Notes: generated by a model not told the origin, from the letters alone. A stretch of DNA of 64,000 nucleotides from Botrytis cinerea B05.10 (GCF_000143535.2 NC_037310.1:3844001-3908000), one strand, 5' to 3'. Counted from the stretch's first letter, positions 9,564 through 21,906 are shown. A program made the numbers and translations.

Positions 9564-11314
9564 TATAAATTCTATAAATGAAAGCTAATCAGATCAATCA
9601 TTTTAATAAAAGTTTATAAAAGCTTACAAGTATTATTCAATTATAATATTAATCCTTTCTATCTAATTATCGAATTTGGAATGGAATAAGGAAAATCGTT
9701 TCAGAACAATTGATAATCACTTAAATAAATGTTTTTAAAATTTAGAAACGAATTATAAACCTTTATTGAATATAATATTATCAAAAACATTATATAAATA
9801 ATAGATTTTTTTAATAAATCTATTTATGAATTTTTCTATAAATAGCTTTATAATCGATATAAAATAATATATTTTGGTTAGATAGTAGATGATTATAATA
9901 ATATATTGATATTTCTTTTTATAGTGTTTATTAATTAATAGTGATATAATATAGTCGATAGAGATATCAAATCAAGAACAAAACGATATTAATAGAGGTT
10001 TAAGGAATTCAAATATAATAAAACGAAAAGTTTTTATTCGAAAGTAGAGTTGGCAAGTCTATATAAATATTTCGATCTTTTTTGATATATTGGATTATTA
10101 ATATATACAAAAAATAAGATCAATAGTTTTGATACAATTTGGATATCCAATTAATTCAATTAAATAGATTCGATATATAATTTGTATACAAAATTTAGTA
10201 AAAAGGGAAATAAAGAAGTGGTTGTGATAAAAAATCTTTTCATTTATTAATTTATAATTTTGTAAGGCAATTTAAAAATTTTTATAAATGTTTAGTGGTT
10301 AATAGCGAATAAAAAGATTTCAAAATATTATATATATAATAATAACTAGTTTAAATGATTTATATATCTTATTAATAAAATTATCGATTAACTTATCGAT
10401 ATCAAAAATGATTATATTTATTAAAGTTATAATCAAATCTAAATTATTATTTGTTTATCGAATAATATCTTTAAATATAATAATATCAAATATTCTTTTT
10501 AAAAGAATTATTTATAAATGATTTTTGATTTGATTATTGTTAAAATCAATATATATTAAACAATCTTCCACTTTATAATTCAAAGTATTGAAGCAAACAA
10601 TTTTATAATCAAATCGATATATAATATAAAAATTGAATCCAAATAAGAATTCGATCTATTTAGTTTATTATTGATTTAATATTTTTATAGATATAAAATA
10701 TTCGAGATTTTTATAATCAATAATAATCTCAAATAACTTCTAAACTTTATACAATTTCAATTTTTATTCTTTTAAAGATTTTATAATAACTAAAAACTCT
10801 TTATTATAAATCTTATAATTACATTCAACAACACTATATTTTAATAAAAAATATACTATTAAATATAAATACTCTTTATTATTATATTACAAAAAAATAC
10901 CACCTACAATTTAATCGAAAATATCAATCTCAACAATTATACAACAATTATAATCAAATATAATAAAAACCAAAACAAAAAAAAAAGCATCCTTCAATAT
11001 CTTAAAAATATTATCCTAATTAGAAATCCAATCCCACATCTATTCCTTTTTTAGAAATCGATTAAAAAATTCTACAATTCTAAAAAAGTTACAAATAAAA
11101 CATCAATAAAAATTAACAAATCTAAAAAAATATTAGAAATCTTTAAACTTAATTAATAATTTCTACTCAAATATAATACTAACCTTCTCCAAATCCATTT
11201 CTATACCTCCAAAAGTAATAATCAAATCAAAATATTTAATTCTCTTCGTTTCGAATTCATATTTATCAATATCAATTTATAATTTAATATCAATTAATTA
11301 TTAAACCACTTTAC

Positions 11315-11890
11315 TGTTACGGGAGCTGCCTCTAGGGTCACGTGGAAGTGTCTAGAGATCTCTCGAGGTGGTTTAGACTAGGCTTCAAGTAGGAATTCGA
11401 TAAGGTTGTAACTGGTTGCAATTCTCGTAACTATAGTAATGAAACTAATGATTGTTGTCTTGAGCACGAAGCTCTACATTATAATGAAACCCCTTCCCTT
11501 ATATAGATCTTCGTCTCACTTGGACAGCTGGGACAGCCGGTCGCTCCTGGAGCGCTGTCGTTCCTGAGCTGTCCATCACGGGACACTAATCCCGTGACTC
11601 TTGGTGTCCTAGCTTATTCTTTTGTCCTGGGGCCAACCCCCTGGGATCTTACTAATATAACTTCGCGAAAAGTTTGCAAAGTTATGCTCGGTGTTTCCTA
11701 GGACCTATTGTCCTAGGAACTGTATCCTAAGATTCTAGGATATCCTATGACTAATACTATATACATGCCCGAGGCTTTCCTTGGGTGCCTAGTGTCCCCC
11801 GGTATACTGCAGCTGAATCACTGAGGCCTATAATACCATTATAGCCTATACGTTGGTGATTCTACAGCCTGTTACTAATCCATCGTAACA
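11315..11890 (-). repeat. Solo LTR (576 bp) of a second retroelement family
   Basis: It begins TGTTACGG and ends CGTAACA, with TTTAC duplications at 11310-11314 and 11891-11895. No internal region is present, so it looks like an LTR-LTR recombination product. The partner at 22531-23102 carries the same sequence on the other strand. The TATATAG placement indicates that transcription would run to the left here. Unlike the host sequence it is not RIP-mutated. It contains one copy of the 29-bp palindrome (11657-11685). Confidence 0.88.
11657..11685 (+). repeat. 29-bp palindromic unit in solo LTR
   Basis: Arms ATAACTTCGC and GCAAAGTTAT with spacer GAAAAGTTT; one arm mismatch (G to A). Confidence 0.85.
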
Positions 11891-13161
11891 TTTACAAATA
11901 TACTATCTATAATCTATAACATTCTCAAAATAGATTAAAATATTATTTAAATATATTATACAAATTCTATCCAAAAAATCAAAAAAAATATAATTAATAT
12001 AATTCTGAAATAAAACAAATGTATTATAAAATCCAAAAGGTATTATCAATAATTCGAATAAATCGAAACAAATAATAAAAATAATTTTCTATTTATAGTT
12101 TTCTATAATTTATAGTTTATTAAAAACAATAATAATATTAAGCTTGATATAGATTTTTATATGAAAAAGTATTAAAAGTTTTTTTAATCAATAATAAAGA
12201 ATATCGATTCTTAATAATAATATTATTTAAATTGCGGTAGTTTTAACAAATTCGAATACTTTTTTTGGGTTTGGTAATTAGAAAAAGTAAAACAGCTAAT
12301 TGAAAATAAGATTTTCAAATAAATCCTTTATTCAAATTGTTATCGAATTATTAATAAACGATTTGAAATTTGATTAGAAATATCAAATGGCTTTTATTAT
12401 ATAATGATTTTTTGTTTAATATAATTTTGATTTTATAATTCCAGAAGCATTACAATAAAAACTCATTTACTAAAAATAATAAGAATTCTAAATATAGATT
12501 GCAAAATTAGGGAAATAGTTTATCTTAGATTTCTATAACAAAAGGAATAGATCGATTTGTTTTTTTTATAAACTTATTGATATCGCTATTTATTAAATTA
12601 CAACATAATTGAACAGTATCTCCTATCATTATATAATATAGCTTGCAAACTCTATCCAATTTATCCCAAAATATTTTTATAATATAAACATTTGAACTCT
12701 TATAAAATTGAATAAAACTATTAATTATAAAGAACTTTATATCCTGTATTTCAAATCGAATATTTTATAGGATATCGAATGACTTATCTATAGAATTCGA
12801 TAATATTAATATATATAATAAGAATAGAATGTTTTTATTTCATAATAGTTTTTTATATATTCTAAAGCCAGCAATTATTCAAACCAAAATTGATTTCAAA
12901 ATTGATTAATTTGAAATTATCTTAACTCAGATTTTTACTTCACTATTGATATAGTAAATATAATATAAATTCGATTCAAACAAAGCTTTGAAATTAATAA
13001 TATCGAAATTTCTTCGAGTGTTTTGAATCTCAATATATTTAAGAATCGTAGATTAGTTTCGAAATAATAATAAAGTATTTTTATAGCTTTTATTAATGAC
13101 TTCTTCCATAAAGATTAATTTCAAAACAAACTTCCACAAAAATGATTTAGAATCGATTGAT

Positions 13162-13190
13162 ACAATTTCGCAACTTTCTTACAAAGTTAT
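13162..13190 (+). repeat. 29-bp palindromic unit, RIP-decayed
   Basis: This is the copy of the 4079-4107 site in the mutated sister element, read on the other strand. It begins ACAATTTCGC and ends ACAAAGTTAT; the changes are G-to-A and C-to-T. Confidence 0.6.
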
Positions 13191-13395
13191 TTTATAAGTA
13201 TTGATAATATCGAAAACAATAATTGCTATAATGCTAATAGGGCAGTAGTATTTCAAACAATATATAGATATAAATCTGAGTGTCATTGTTAACCAATCGA
13301 TACTGGAATTATAGTATTGAAGCTATAGAAGATTGAGGATTATAGGATCTATAATCGATAAAATAATAATATAAAACAAATCAATCTCTCTATAA

Positions 13396-13666
13396 TGTAA
13401 AAGTGTAGAAGGTGGTAATGGTCACACAAGAAAAGCCTTCGCATATACCAAGCATAGAGCAAGTGGCTACACGTAGTAAAATGGGGTGAATCGCTACATC
13501 GCGACAGCGAGGTGAGGGAGACGGTAGGAGCTGGGCACTCAATTCTTCAGGAGACAACTTTAGAAGGTAGAAAATTCGATGATATTTTTAGGTCTACAGA
13601 AGAGAAGCTATAAATACTAAACGTTGGTAGCACGTGACCCTGAAGTCACGTGTTTTCATTCTCACA
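13396..13666 (-). repeat. Left (3') LTR of the second gypsy-like element
   Basis: It shares almost all sequence with 21562-21832, including TGGTCACACAAG and TCACGTGTTTTCA, and ends CTCACA. The left boundary is uncertain by a few bases because both copies are preceded by similar AT-rich sequence. Confidence 0.85.
13631..13652. promoter_or_regulatory. CACGTG inverted repeat in LTR promoter region
   Basis: CACGTGAC and GTCACGTG flank a 6-nt spacer, giving two E-box cores in a perfect 8-bp inverted repeat. On the minus (coding) strand it lies upstream of a TATTTATAG TATA-like box, so it is placed as a U3 promoter site. CACGTG is the core bound by bHLH factors; binding here is inferred. The other LTR keeps it intact at 21797-21818. 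Confidence 0.5.
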
Positions 13667-13746
13667 TTCCTCCCCACTTTGGTCAATTGATCGCCCGATC
13701 AATTAAAGTCAAGAATCCAAACAACAATGCTCTTTTTGCTGCAATC

Positions 13747-13775
13747 ATAACTTCACGAAAAGTTTGCGAAGTTAT
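13747..13775 (+). repeat. 29-bp palindromic unit
   Basis: Arms ATAACTTCAC and GCGAAGTTAT with spacer GAAAAGTTT. It lies just inside the left LTR of the 13.4-21.8 kb element. Confidence 0.85.
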
Positions 13776-13899
13776 GAAATGCGTTTATCGTCTTCCTTTA
13801 CGACTCTGGTTGAGAACTCCGACCAGCAAGCCTTCCACTGCGTTTCTCTCCAGGAATAACTTCACGTATTCTTCTTGAACCTCTTGGTCGCCCAAGGAG

Positions 13900-15700
13900 A
13901 TCTCGACTATTGGAAAGGCCATCTCTCATTACGCCCATAACTCCTTTGTTTTTGTCTCTTTCATCGTTCAATCTCCTATCTTGTCTTGTGAGTTCGCGTC
14001 TTCTTCATTTTACACATCTAGTTCCTTGGGGAGAGGGGGCAGGGCTCGGGGGTTGGGGCAATGAAGGGGGAGTAGTATTTTCATTGCTGGTGTTTATAGA
14101 GAATTCCAGCATTCCTTTTTCTTTATCGGTTGAAGCATATTTTCGTTTTTGTCCAGCTGTTGGTTCTACAGAGGCTACATAATAGTACGATTTTTCATTA
14201 TAAGTCGATTCTTTAGAGATAATATTAGTGAAAGTGTATTAATGTTAATACCAAATTTCTTTCTGATGTTGATGGTATCAATTATGGAATTCGTTGTCAA
14301 TCATTTCGAGGAGGAGTAAGGCTTCGATAAGAACGGAGTGATCATCTTATGGCAATCTCCCGACAAGAGTTTGTTCGATAGGGTTTTCAGTAATCAGATA
14401 GCATTCGGCAGCAAACTCTGGAATTTCGTGTTGTCCATCCTATGTGACTGTCTTGTTGAAGATTGGTTTCAAGTTGCTGTGGGCATCCCTCAGGTCTTGG
14501 TATTTCATGTCATTCTCGAGGATCGGATTCAAGGTTCCATCATTTCTTTTCTTCACAGTTGTATATGGAATAATTGTGGCTGCGAACGGTTCATCCCCGT
14601 ATGTGTCCATGTATGGCCGGATAGAGGTAGGGTTCCCTCCAACTACAAATGCCCACGAGTTATTCTGTTTATTTATGTACTGATTGGACTTCATCAAGTT
14701 GGTGTAATTCTAGTGTTATCTCTTAGCTGTGATATTATGAAAGAATCTATAATCGAAGATTATCTTGCTTTTGTTAAGTGTACTTTCAGTCAAGGTTCTT
14801 TAGTCTGTATTGTTCAGAGTGGAAGGTTTAATCCTTCCGTGTACGATTTCAGTTTGCGATGTATTCTCACCATTTTCGTTATGGGAATGTACGATGTATG
14901 TTGTAATGTGATTCGCTATTTTGTAGTCGGATACGATATATAGGTCCCTAACATTTCTATGTACAAAGGTGCGATCAAAGTCTTCCTTTGTTTGAATAAT
15001 GAGTGTAGGAAATGGTATTATCATCAAGCGGTATTTCTAATCCATGCGTTGTTTAGCCACTTCTCTTCAAAGCATCAGGTTTTGTCTGCAGCCTTGTTGC
15101 TAAGGGGTGTAGTAGTAGTGATGAGCGAAGTCAAGTCCCTGCTTTTTGTATCGGTTGTGGTGACAATACATTTTTATCGATGCAGATACAGAATCGGAAC
15201 ATCGGTTCATCAATATAGTGAGGATTGGATCAGTAGCCAACGCTCTTCGTTTACTTACTTCATAAACTTTTGTGAGGGTGGTGGGTGGCTCCAGTTCGAA
15301 CGCTGGCTCACTAGTTGAGGGATTTAAGGGTCGAAACTTCAAAACTCCAAGGATCCTCTTTTTCCTTTCCTTATTCGCGTTTTCGTTTAGTTTAAACCAG
15401 GCGAAGTATTTGTTGTGTATCCGCACGTTGTCGATACGGTTTTTACATTTATATACAGTTTTGAGATGGTGGACAAGATACTCGCTTTTCATTCGAATAG
15501 TTTTGAGGCCTAGTATATTTGCTAGATGGCGGAGGTGGAAGTTGCAAAGTCCTTCAGGTTTGTGTGGAATTAATTCGGTTATGGTCATTCAGTCGATTTG
15601 TTTGGTTACGAATTTTTCTTTCAAGGTTAAATACCAGTCCTTTGATATTAGAGCCTCCGGTGGGCATTTGCATATGATATCTAAACCGCATTTTTGTTAA
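13900..15700 (-). pseudogene. Decayed integrase core and C-terminal region
   Basis: Several overlapping minus-strand fragments (14440-14697, 14800-15027, 15100-15588, 15554-15763) continue downstream of the integrase zinc finger. Frames are broken by stops and shifts. The order and the position before the 3' LTR mark this as the rest of integrase. I could not place the full catalytic triad. Confidence 0.6.
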
Positions 15701-15711
15701 TAGGTGTTCAC

Positions 15712-16521
15712 TCATGTAGGGTGCAGGGGTTCTTTTTGGATATTGGGTTGTCGTTTCTGGCAATTGGGGCAGGATTTGACGAATCGTTTGATATCTTCAT
15801 ATATTCCATTCCAATAATAAAGCTTGTGTACCTTGTCAAATATGCTTTCAATTCTTTTATAACTGTACGCTTTGTGCAAGTTATTGATTAGTGATGTCCT
15901 TTGTTGTTGCTCATTGATAACCTTGTGGTGTGGTATATCACAAATCCTATTTCTGTATAAACACCCCTTACGTATGGAGAATCCTAAGGCATGCTTTTTG
16001 AATTTCGAAAATTCTTGGTTTGTTATGTTTTCGGGACGCTGTAGACTGGTTAGATATTGAGCGATCTTTCGGCTTTCATTATTGTATCCCTTGTCCAATT
16101 TGTAACTTCGCGAAAAGTTTGCGAAGTTATGTATAGTAGAAACATCTTCCATATTGTTGAGTTGATCTGCAATCCATTTATCAATGTCTTCCTCCTTATC
16201 TTCTTCAGATACATTAGAGAGTGTGGTTGGTCTTCTTGAAAGTCCATCAGTAGCAGTGTGGGCTGTGCCTTTAATATGTTGCATTTCAAAGTCGAATAGC
16301 CTAATCCACGCGATCCATCGAGTGATCAGAGCTCCGGGGAGGTCTGTTGCCGTTCGATTCAGTTGGGCAACTAAGACTTTGGCATCTGTTTCTAGAACGA
16401 AGTGTATCCCGTATAGATCGAATCTACATTTTCGAAGAGCTTTTAATACTCCTTTATATTCCCTTTTTGTTGTATCATAGTTCTTTTCGGTGTCATTCCA
16501 TAGTCCACTTTCAAAGCACAC
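15712..16521 (-). pseudogene. RNase H and integrase zinc-finger fragment
   Basis: An open stretch of 269 codons. It starts inside RNase H (YDTTKREYKGVLKALRK, ETDAKVLVAQLN) and runs through the tether (HTATDGLSRRP) to the integrase zinc finger ending SCPNCQKRQ. These are Ty3/gypsy signatures. The frame ends at a stop after the finger. The 29-bp palindrome (16102-16130) adds an in-frame HNFANFS segment in a linker between the domains. Confidence 0.85.
16102..16130 (+). repeat. 29-bp palindromic unit inside RNase H/integrase relic
   Basis: Arms GTAACTTCGC and GCGAAGTTAT with spacer GAAAAGTTT. On the minus strand it is in frame with the surrounding pol ORF and encodes HNFANFSRSY. Confidence 0.88.
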
Positions 16522-16574
16522 AACGATGCGTTTTCCTCCAGATTCTTATCCTAAGTGTACTCCCCATCTATTGA

Positions 16575-17169
16575 TGCTAGTGTCCACTCTGAGGACAATT
16601 TGTTCAACAATCATTGTATCTCTATAGTTTAAAGGCATCAGGGTTGAAGGCTTGATTAAGTTCTCCTTCAGCGATTTCATTGCTTGTTCTTATTCAATTG
16701 TTTATAAGAATTCAACATCCTTCTTGAGCAAGCAATACAATGGTTTCGCTTTCTGTGCAAACTTTTCAATCTATATCCTGTAGTACACACAGACACTTAG
16801 AAACATTCGGATTTCTGTTGCTGATTTGGGTTTTGGCTAGTCAAGGATCTTTTTGATTTTGGCTTCCACAGGCTTTCGTCCTTCTGATCCAACTATATAG
16901 TTTACCACTTCCATTTCATTATAGCATTACTTGGACTTTGCATCAACAATATAGCCTGCGTGTTCAAGGTGTTCAAGGGTTTTATCAATTGCTTAGATAT
17001 GTTCTAGAACGAACTTTCGCATATCCGGTACTATTTCTTTATTGTCATATACCGTTTTCGGTCCTTTAATACCGATATCGTTTAGAAAGAATATTGCTAT
17101 TGACGGAGTCAAATCACCAAGAATTTTCATAATGATACAACAGAATTGAACTACCGAGTTGGTTGCTCC
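16575..17169 (-). pseudogene. Reverse transcriptase palm/thumb, broken
   Basis: Minus-strand translation gives RT-like blocks around stops. The catalytic motif reads FLNDIGIKGPK near 17085-17095, with Asn in place of the first Asp, as a G-to-A change of GAT would give. This should inactivate the polymerase. Confidence 0.7.
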
Positions 17170-18228
17170 TTAAGAAAGTGTAGTGTATCGAAGGAGGCCA
17201 AGCGGGATCTGGAAAGCTATTAAATCTCTGCTCTCGAGAGCCAGAGGTATCTGATCATAACCAGAAAAGAAGTCGATTAGTGAAGCTATTGTACAGCCTA
17301 CAAAATTTTCTGCAAAAGCATTTGTATCAGGAGGTAGATTCGCATTTTGAATCGTATATCGATTTAGCTCTACTATAGCATTGATGATTCGATAGATGCC
17401 TGGGGTCTTCTTTTTCATTAAGAACTATGAATTACGATAAGGCCCATCGCATAGTTTGAAGACTCCTTGCTTTATTCTATCTCTAAGCATAGTAGAAACC
17501 ACTTCCACTAAGGCTTTTGGAACTGGGAAACCAGGAGTTTGCCAAGCCTCATGGGGAACAGTTCGAATTCTTTGTGGTGGGGCTACGTCCTCTTGTACCC
17601 GTCCAGCATGTGTCCAGTCGAATGCTAAGGCCCCTTCTCGATTGAGGAGGCAGGCCATCAGCATGTCTCTTTCCAAATCCGTCAAAAGATCTCCGCAATC
17701 AATCGCCTTTGTTCTTTCTGGAGTGAGCCGATACCCTTCAGGTTCTTTGTTGAAGCGGGGTATAAGAAACTCTTTCCATCTCCCGGATGGCTCTTGATAT
17801 GGATTTCTTAACTGATCATGTTCAAACCAATCGTCTCTTCCGCTAGGGGGTTCTCCAGTGATGTTATATGGTTGATTCGAGGGGCGGACCTTTGTAGCTT
17901 TGTTCTTGTATATTGTATTTACTTGTTCCACATTGTTATTTACGATGTGAATATTGAACAATTCTTTGAAGGTTTGAGAGGATATAATGTGTTTTCTTTC
18001 ATCTAACCTTTCTAATATGTTGAAGCAGAACTTCTGAAATTCGATACTAAGGGAAGCATATATTCTTGCAAAATGCTTTGTCTTGCTATTGTTATAACTT
18101 TGCGAAAAGTTTGCGAAGTTATGAGAACTAAGGGAATTGGGGAAATTGCTGATACATTGTCCCCTCAATGTGTTAGTGCCTAATTTTCCGATTACATTAT
18201 TATCTGAAACTTTTGTCCAGTATTTCAA
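17170..18228 (-). pseudogene. Reverse transcriptase N-terminal part, broken
   Basis: Two minus-strand frames (17425-18228 and 17170-17418) separated by a stop. Recognisable blocks are ALVEVVSTMLRDRI, GVFKLCDGPYRNS, then YRIINAIVELNRYT, NLPPDTNAFAENFVG and DFFSGYDQIPL, the usual fingers/palm order of gypsy RT. The 18094-18122 palindrome lies upstream in the same frame. Confidence 0.85.
18094..18122 (+). repeat. 29-bp palindromic unit inside RT-region relic
   Basis: Arms ATAACTTTGC and GCGAAGTTAT with spacer GAAAAGTTT. On the minus strand it is in frame and encodes HNFANFSQSY. Confidence 0.88.
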
Positions 18229-18317
18229 ACACTAGTTTGAATTTCTCTGTTATCATCTACAACTGTAAGATATTGTGTACCATCTTTGTATGTAAAGTTA
18301 ATCTCTCCTGTAATAAA

Positions 18318-18710
18318 TTATGGTATACCTAGCAATAGTTCATTGCAAGCGTTTTCTATAACGTAAATATTAATCACATTCGAGACTCCTCCCAATGCAA
18401 TACGAATGTCTCTATAAATTCCTTTTAGATTTAAGGAGTCTGTATTGATGCCCACAATGGTTGTCTGGACTGGGCTGATGGGTAGATTAAGTTTTCTAGT
18501 CAAAACAGAGTTGATTAGATTGATTATAGATCCTGAGTTCGGGATCGCATTGACTAAACCTAGACTGTTGATATTAACTTTAATCTTCGGGAGGCTTTCT
18601 CTATCTTCATTTGTAGTGTATATTAAGTTGGTGTGGTTTATTTGTTCCGGGGTTTTAGGTCGAAGATTAATAGGAAGTCGGTTGATGGTATTAATCAAGT
18701 GGCTGTTCAA
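18318..18710 (-). pseudogene. Retroviral-type aspartic protease relic
   Basis: 130 codons containing NSGSIINLI where the family has D-S/T-G; the catalytic Asp is replaced by Asn, again a G-to-A type change. Later LNLPISPV and ELLLGIP fit the protease flap and C-terminal strand. It lies between the gag-like and RT parts as expected. Confidence 0.75.
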
Positions 18711-18746
18711 TTCTGAAGGTATAGTAGGATCGCCTACTCTGATTGT

Positions 18747-20021
18747 CTATCTTTTCCAAATGGCTGGATATTCCCTGAGTATCAGTTCTAGAGACACATT
18801 AATAGTTGATGAGAGAATATCTCTATCAAGTTCTTTTATATTGTCGAAAGTATTTGTCATAAGCCTAAGCATTATTCTCTTCCTTGGTTTCTTTGTTTTG
18901 TCAACAATCCTTTCATAGATAATCTCTGGTTCGTTGGGGTCTTGAATATCCATGGGTTCAGTATCTGGTTCAGCCCCATTGTGGCTAAGAGTATCTTCCT
19001 CAGGAGATATCAAGTGAGCATATTTAAAAACCTTCAAAGCAAGAGTAGAATTCTGATTCTTCGCGTTCTTAACAAGTGGTTTGTGAACCTTACTAGGATC
19101 GTGTAAAGGTCGGCCGCGTTTCCTAGGTTCAGAGCTGATTGCATTAACATATTCTCCTATAGTGAAATTTTCTGGGCTGTCGATATTGAGAACTTCTGCA
19201 ATATATATATCTTCAATTAGCTGTACTTACTCCATTTCTCTTTGTGATTGGTTCTATCTGTTTGACTTAGCTCTCAAGCTCACTACTTTAGCAAAGGAAC
19301 CTTGAGTTTTGTGGTCGTGAATGATAGGTGAGGGATTCTCCTTTGTATCCTTTGGTCCCCAAAACAGCTCGCTATATTGATTATGATATATATATCCATA
19401 GTCAATGTACTCTTTGAAGACAGGACAGTCCTTTTTGAAACTGTGATCTTCTTTCCCAAGATATTGGTTTTAGCAAAAGTAACAATATCTCCTTTGAACG
19501 ATATTGACATATTCTACACTGTCGTCTATACCATCTTGCACATTGTTCGAACCCAGAGAGGAATAGTATGTTGACATTTGGGATCGCATAATAAAAGGGA
19601 TTCTGTAGTTCGAATGGGGATCAAGTATCTGCACTTTTCCTTCCATTCTCTTGGGAGCTTTCTCTTGTTGGGTTATTGCAGAAAAGCTCTCAAGCATTTT
19701 CGTGATTTGCTCGATACTGTCTGCCTTTGGGATGACAGGACTCTTGGCTTGCACTTTGGTTTTCTTGAATGAAGTGACAGTATCGATCAACTCTTCCAGA
19801 CCCGAATCTTCCTCAGAATCGCTCACCTCGAGGATCCTAAATTGGAATTCATTGTCTGTATATTGCATTACCCATTGAAAGACTTTATCCCACTCTACTG
19901 TACCAGGTTTCTTCAGATCTATCTTGAATCCAGCAATGCACTTGCGAGCAGCTCTTTTAGGGATGTTTTTCAAGAAAGTTTCAGTGACCTCACTCTTGAT
20001 TGAAGCTTTGTCTCTAATCAA
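18747..20021 (-). pseudogene. Gag-like region, broken
   Basis: Minus-strand frames 19470-20021, 19283-19510 and 18747-19037. The largest begins IRDKASIKSEVTETFL and includes an acidic patch (SDSEEDSGLEE). It lies upstream of the protease where gag belongs. No CCHC zinc knuckle is visible in the readable parts. Confidence 0.6.
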
Positions 20022-20822
20022 GCATTGAGCGACTTAATTATACTAACACGTAAAGCGTACAAGTACATCAGCATTGTCTTCCCCTTCCTATTTATATTTC
20101 TTAGCAAAACAACGAATGTAATCTCTCGAATACATTTTCTGATGAATATCATCTGCCAAGTACTCCTTGAGAAATGCAGGCTTGAATTTGCATTCCCAAT
20201 CCCAACCTTCTTGCTGCTACTCTTTCATAGCCTTAACATCCTCTCAAAGAGTCCTTTCCACCTGCAATGGAATTCGAAAACGGAAGTCTTCCTCATTCAT
20301 CCTATAATTGCATCGGAGTTGTTCCATGCCTTCACACCACTCTGTAACATTGGAACCTTGAAACCACAGCATTCCTTCTTGTCCGGGGAGGAGCAATAGT
20401 GGGGCATTTGCTCTGCTCAATTGTTCCAAAATAACAGCAAGTTGTACAGCGCTAACATACCCATCTTACAAGAACACATTGGCACTTTGCTTTTGTTTGA
20501 CAGACTCGGTTTTTCATTGCTCCTTTACTTATTGAAGGAGTGATCCTTCTCCTGAAGCTTCGGGGATATCTCTCTATTCCCAAGAGTTGGATGCAGTGAT
20601 CGGAATTGATGTATCGAAAGCCGAATCAGAGATCGAGTCTCTCTCCCTCATTTGACCAGCCTCTCCTTCGAATTTAATGAGTTCCATTTTGTCTGAAATG
20701 ATTCTTTCCTTCTTTTTCTAATGTTTTATTCTTGATCGATTATTACAGGTTGCAATCTTGAAAGGATAGTAAGACTTTATACCATTGTTTTCATACAACT
20801 TCAAAATCTTTTACCCTTCTTC

Positions 20823-20851
20823 ATAACTTCGCGAAAAGTTTGCGAAGTTAC
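20823..20851 (+). repeat. 29-bp palindromic unit in gag region
   Basis: Arms ATAACTTCGC and GCGAAGTTAC with spacer GAAAAGTTT. The minus strand can be read as NFANFSRSY, as at the other two internal sites. Confidence 0.87.
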
Positions 20852-21561
20852 AAAAAGACCCATTGCATCCACGACAACCAACATTTCACCACTTTTTCGG
20901 CATATTGATATTAGGCTTTCTCTTACTCATAACCTCCTACTTTCCCGAGTTTTCGGAATAGCTCTTGGCTAAGAAAGTATCTCCACTCTTTGTCTCCCTT
21001 TCATTATTGGGCAAAAAAGAATTCACCCTTGTATCGCCAGTGAATACCCATCAGATAACTGCTAGTCCACCCCCATTCTGACCACGTATAATCAGAACTC
21101 TATAGGAATTTTCTAGCCCCATAGACTTTTGAGTTTTCACCTTGTTTACCCTGATGTCCCCCCACCCACATAACTTGTAGATTGAAAAAGCGAAAATTCT
21201 CCCTTAACTTCTAAACGATACCAACATTTCCACAGAAAGCTATTTCGTTCGAGATAGTTACAATATATTCTCTCAATACTGTAGTAGATATAAATACAAT
21301 AATAAAGTTTTTCCACTCCCCCCCATTTTTTATATCAAAAGGCCACATATCGGTTTTGAGTTTTTAAGAAAACAATATCTCCCTCACCACAACAATTACG
21401 AATTGCAACACCATACCATCTACAAATATTCCAACAATCCCATTACCTCAATCTACCTATTGCACCCAATAACCACTTGCTTTCTAAAAACGATTCAAAA
21501 GCTCAGGTTCGTATATAACTATCTAACCTTTCGATGTTTTCTTCCCTGTGTAGGTCATCAA

Positions 21562-21832
21562 TATAAAAGTATAGAAAGTAATAATGGTCACACAAGAAAA
21601 GCCTTCGCATATACCAAGTATAGAGCAAGTGACTACACATAGTAAAATGGGGTGAATCACTACATCGCGATAGCGAGGTAAAGGAGACGATAGGAGCTGG
21701 GCATTCAATTCTTTAGGAGACAACTTTAGAAGGTAGAAAATTCGATGATATTTTTAGGTCTACAGAAGAGAAGCTATAAATACTAAACGTTGGTAGCACG
21801 TGACCCTGAAGTCACGTGTTTTCACTCTCACA
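21562..21832 (-). repeat. Right (5') LTR of the second gypsy-like element
   Basis: Copy of 13396-13666 with G-to-A changes (for example TATAGAAAG for TGTAGAAGG). The minus-strand order puts this LTR upstream of gag. Confidence 0.85.
21797..21818. promoter_or_regulatory. CACGTG inverted repeat in the 5' LTR
   Basis: Same 22-bp arrangement as at 13631-13652, unchanged although neighbouring bases differ between the two LTRs. Confidence 0.5.
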
Positions 21833-21906
21833 ATATAACCAGACTTTTTGTAATAAAAGTAGAAGTCAAGATTAATACATTGCTCTCGAATATAACGAAA
21901 TAGGGG

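Larger units (their letters stand above)
13396..21832 (-). mobile_element. Second gypsy-like LTR element, decayed, coding on the minus strand
   Basis: About 8.4 kb between direct LTRs of roughly 270 bp (13396-13666 and about 21562-21832), whose differences are mainly transitions. On the minus strand, from right to left, are gag-like, protease, RT, RNase H and integrase segments, all broken by stops. The catalytic Asp in the RT motif is changed (FLND near 17085-17095). The element sits in the RIP-mutated sister element, but about 660 bp of that host are missing at the junction and no clear target duplication is visible. Decay is milder than in the host, suggesting a later arrival or a weaker RIP episode. 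Confidence 0.88.

Noticed and set aside
11315..11890. DNA transposon with TGTTAC terminal inverted repeats
   Set aside because: TG...CA ends, 5-bp duplications and a TATA box fit a solo LTR better; only 6-7 terminal bases are inverted.
15272..15700. 142-codon plus-strand ORF in the second element
   Set aside because: Opposite strand of the integrase relic.
4079..20851. Idea that the palindromes form a CRISPR array
   Set aside because: Spacing is irregular (kilobases), copies sit inside ORFs and LTRs, and the genome is eukaryotic.
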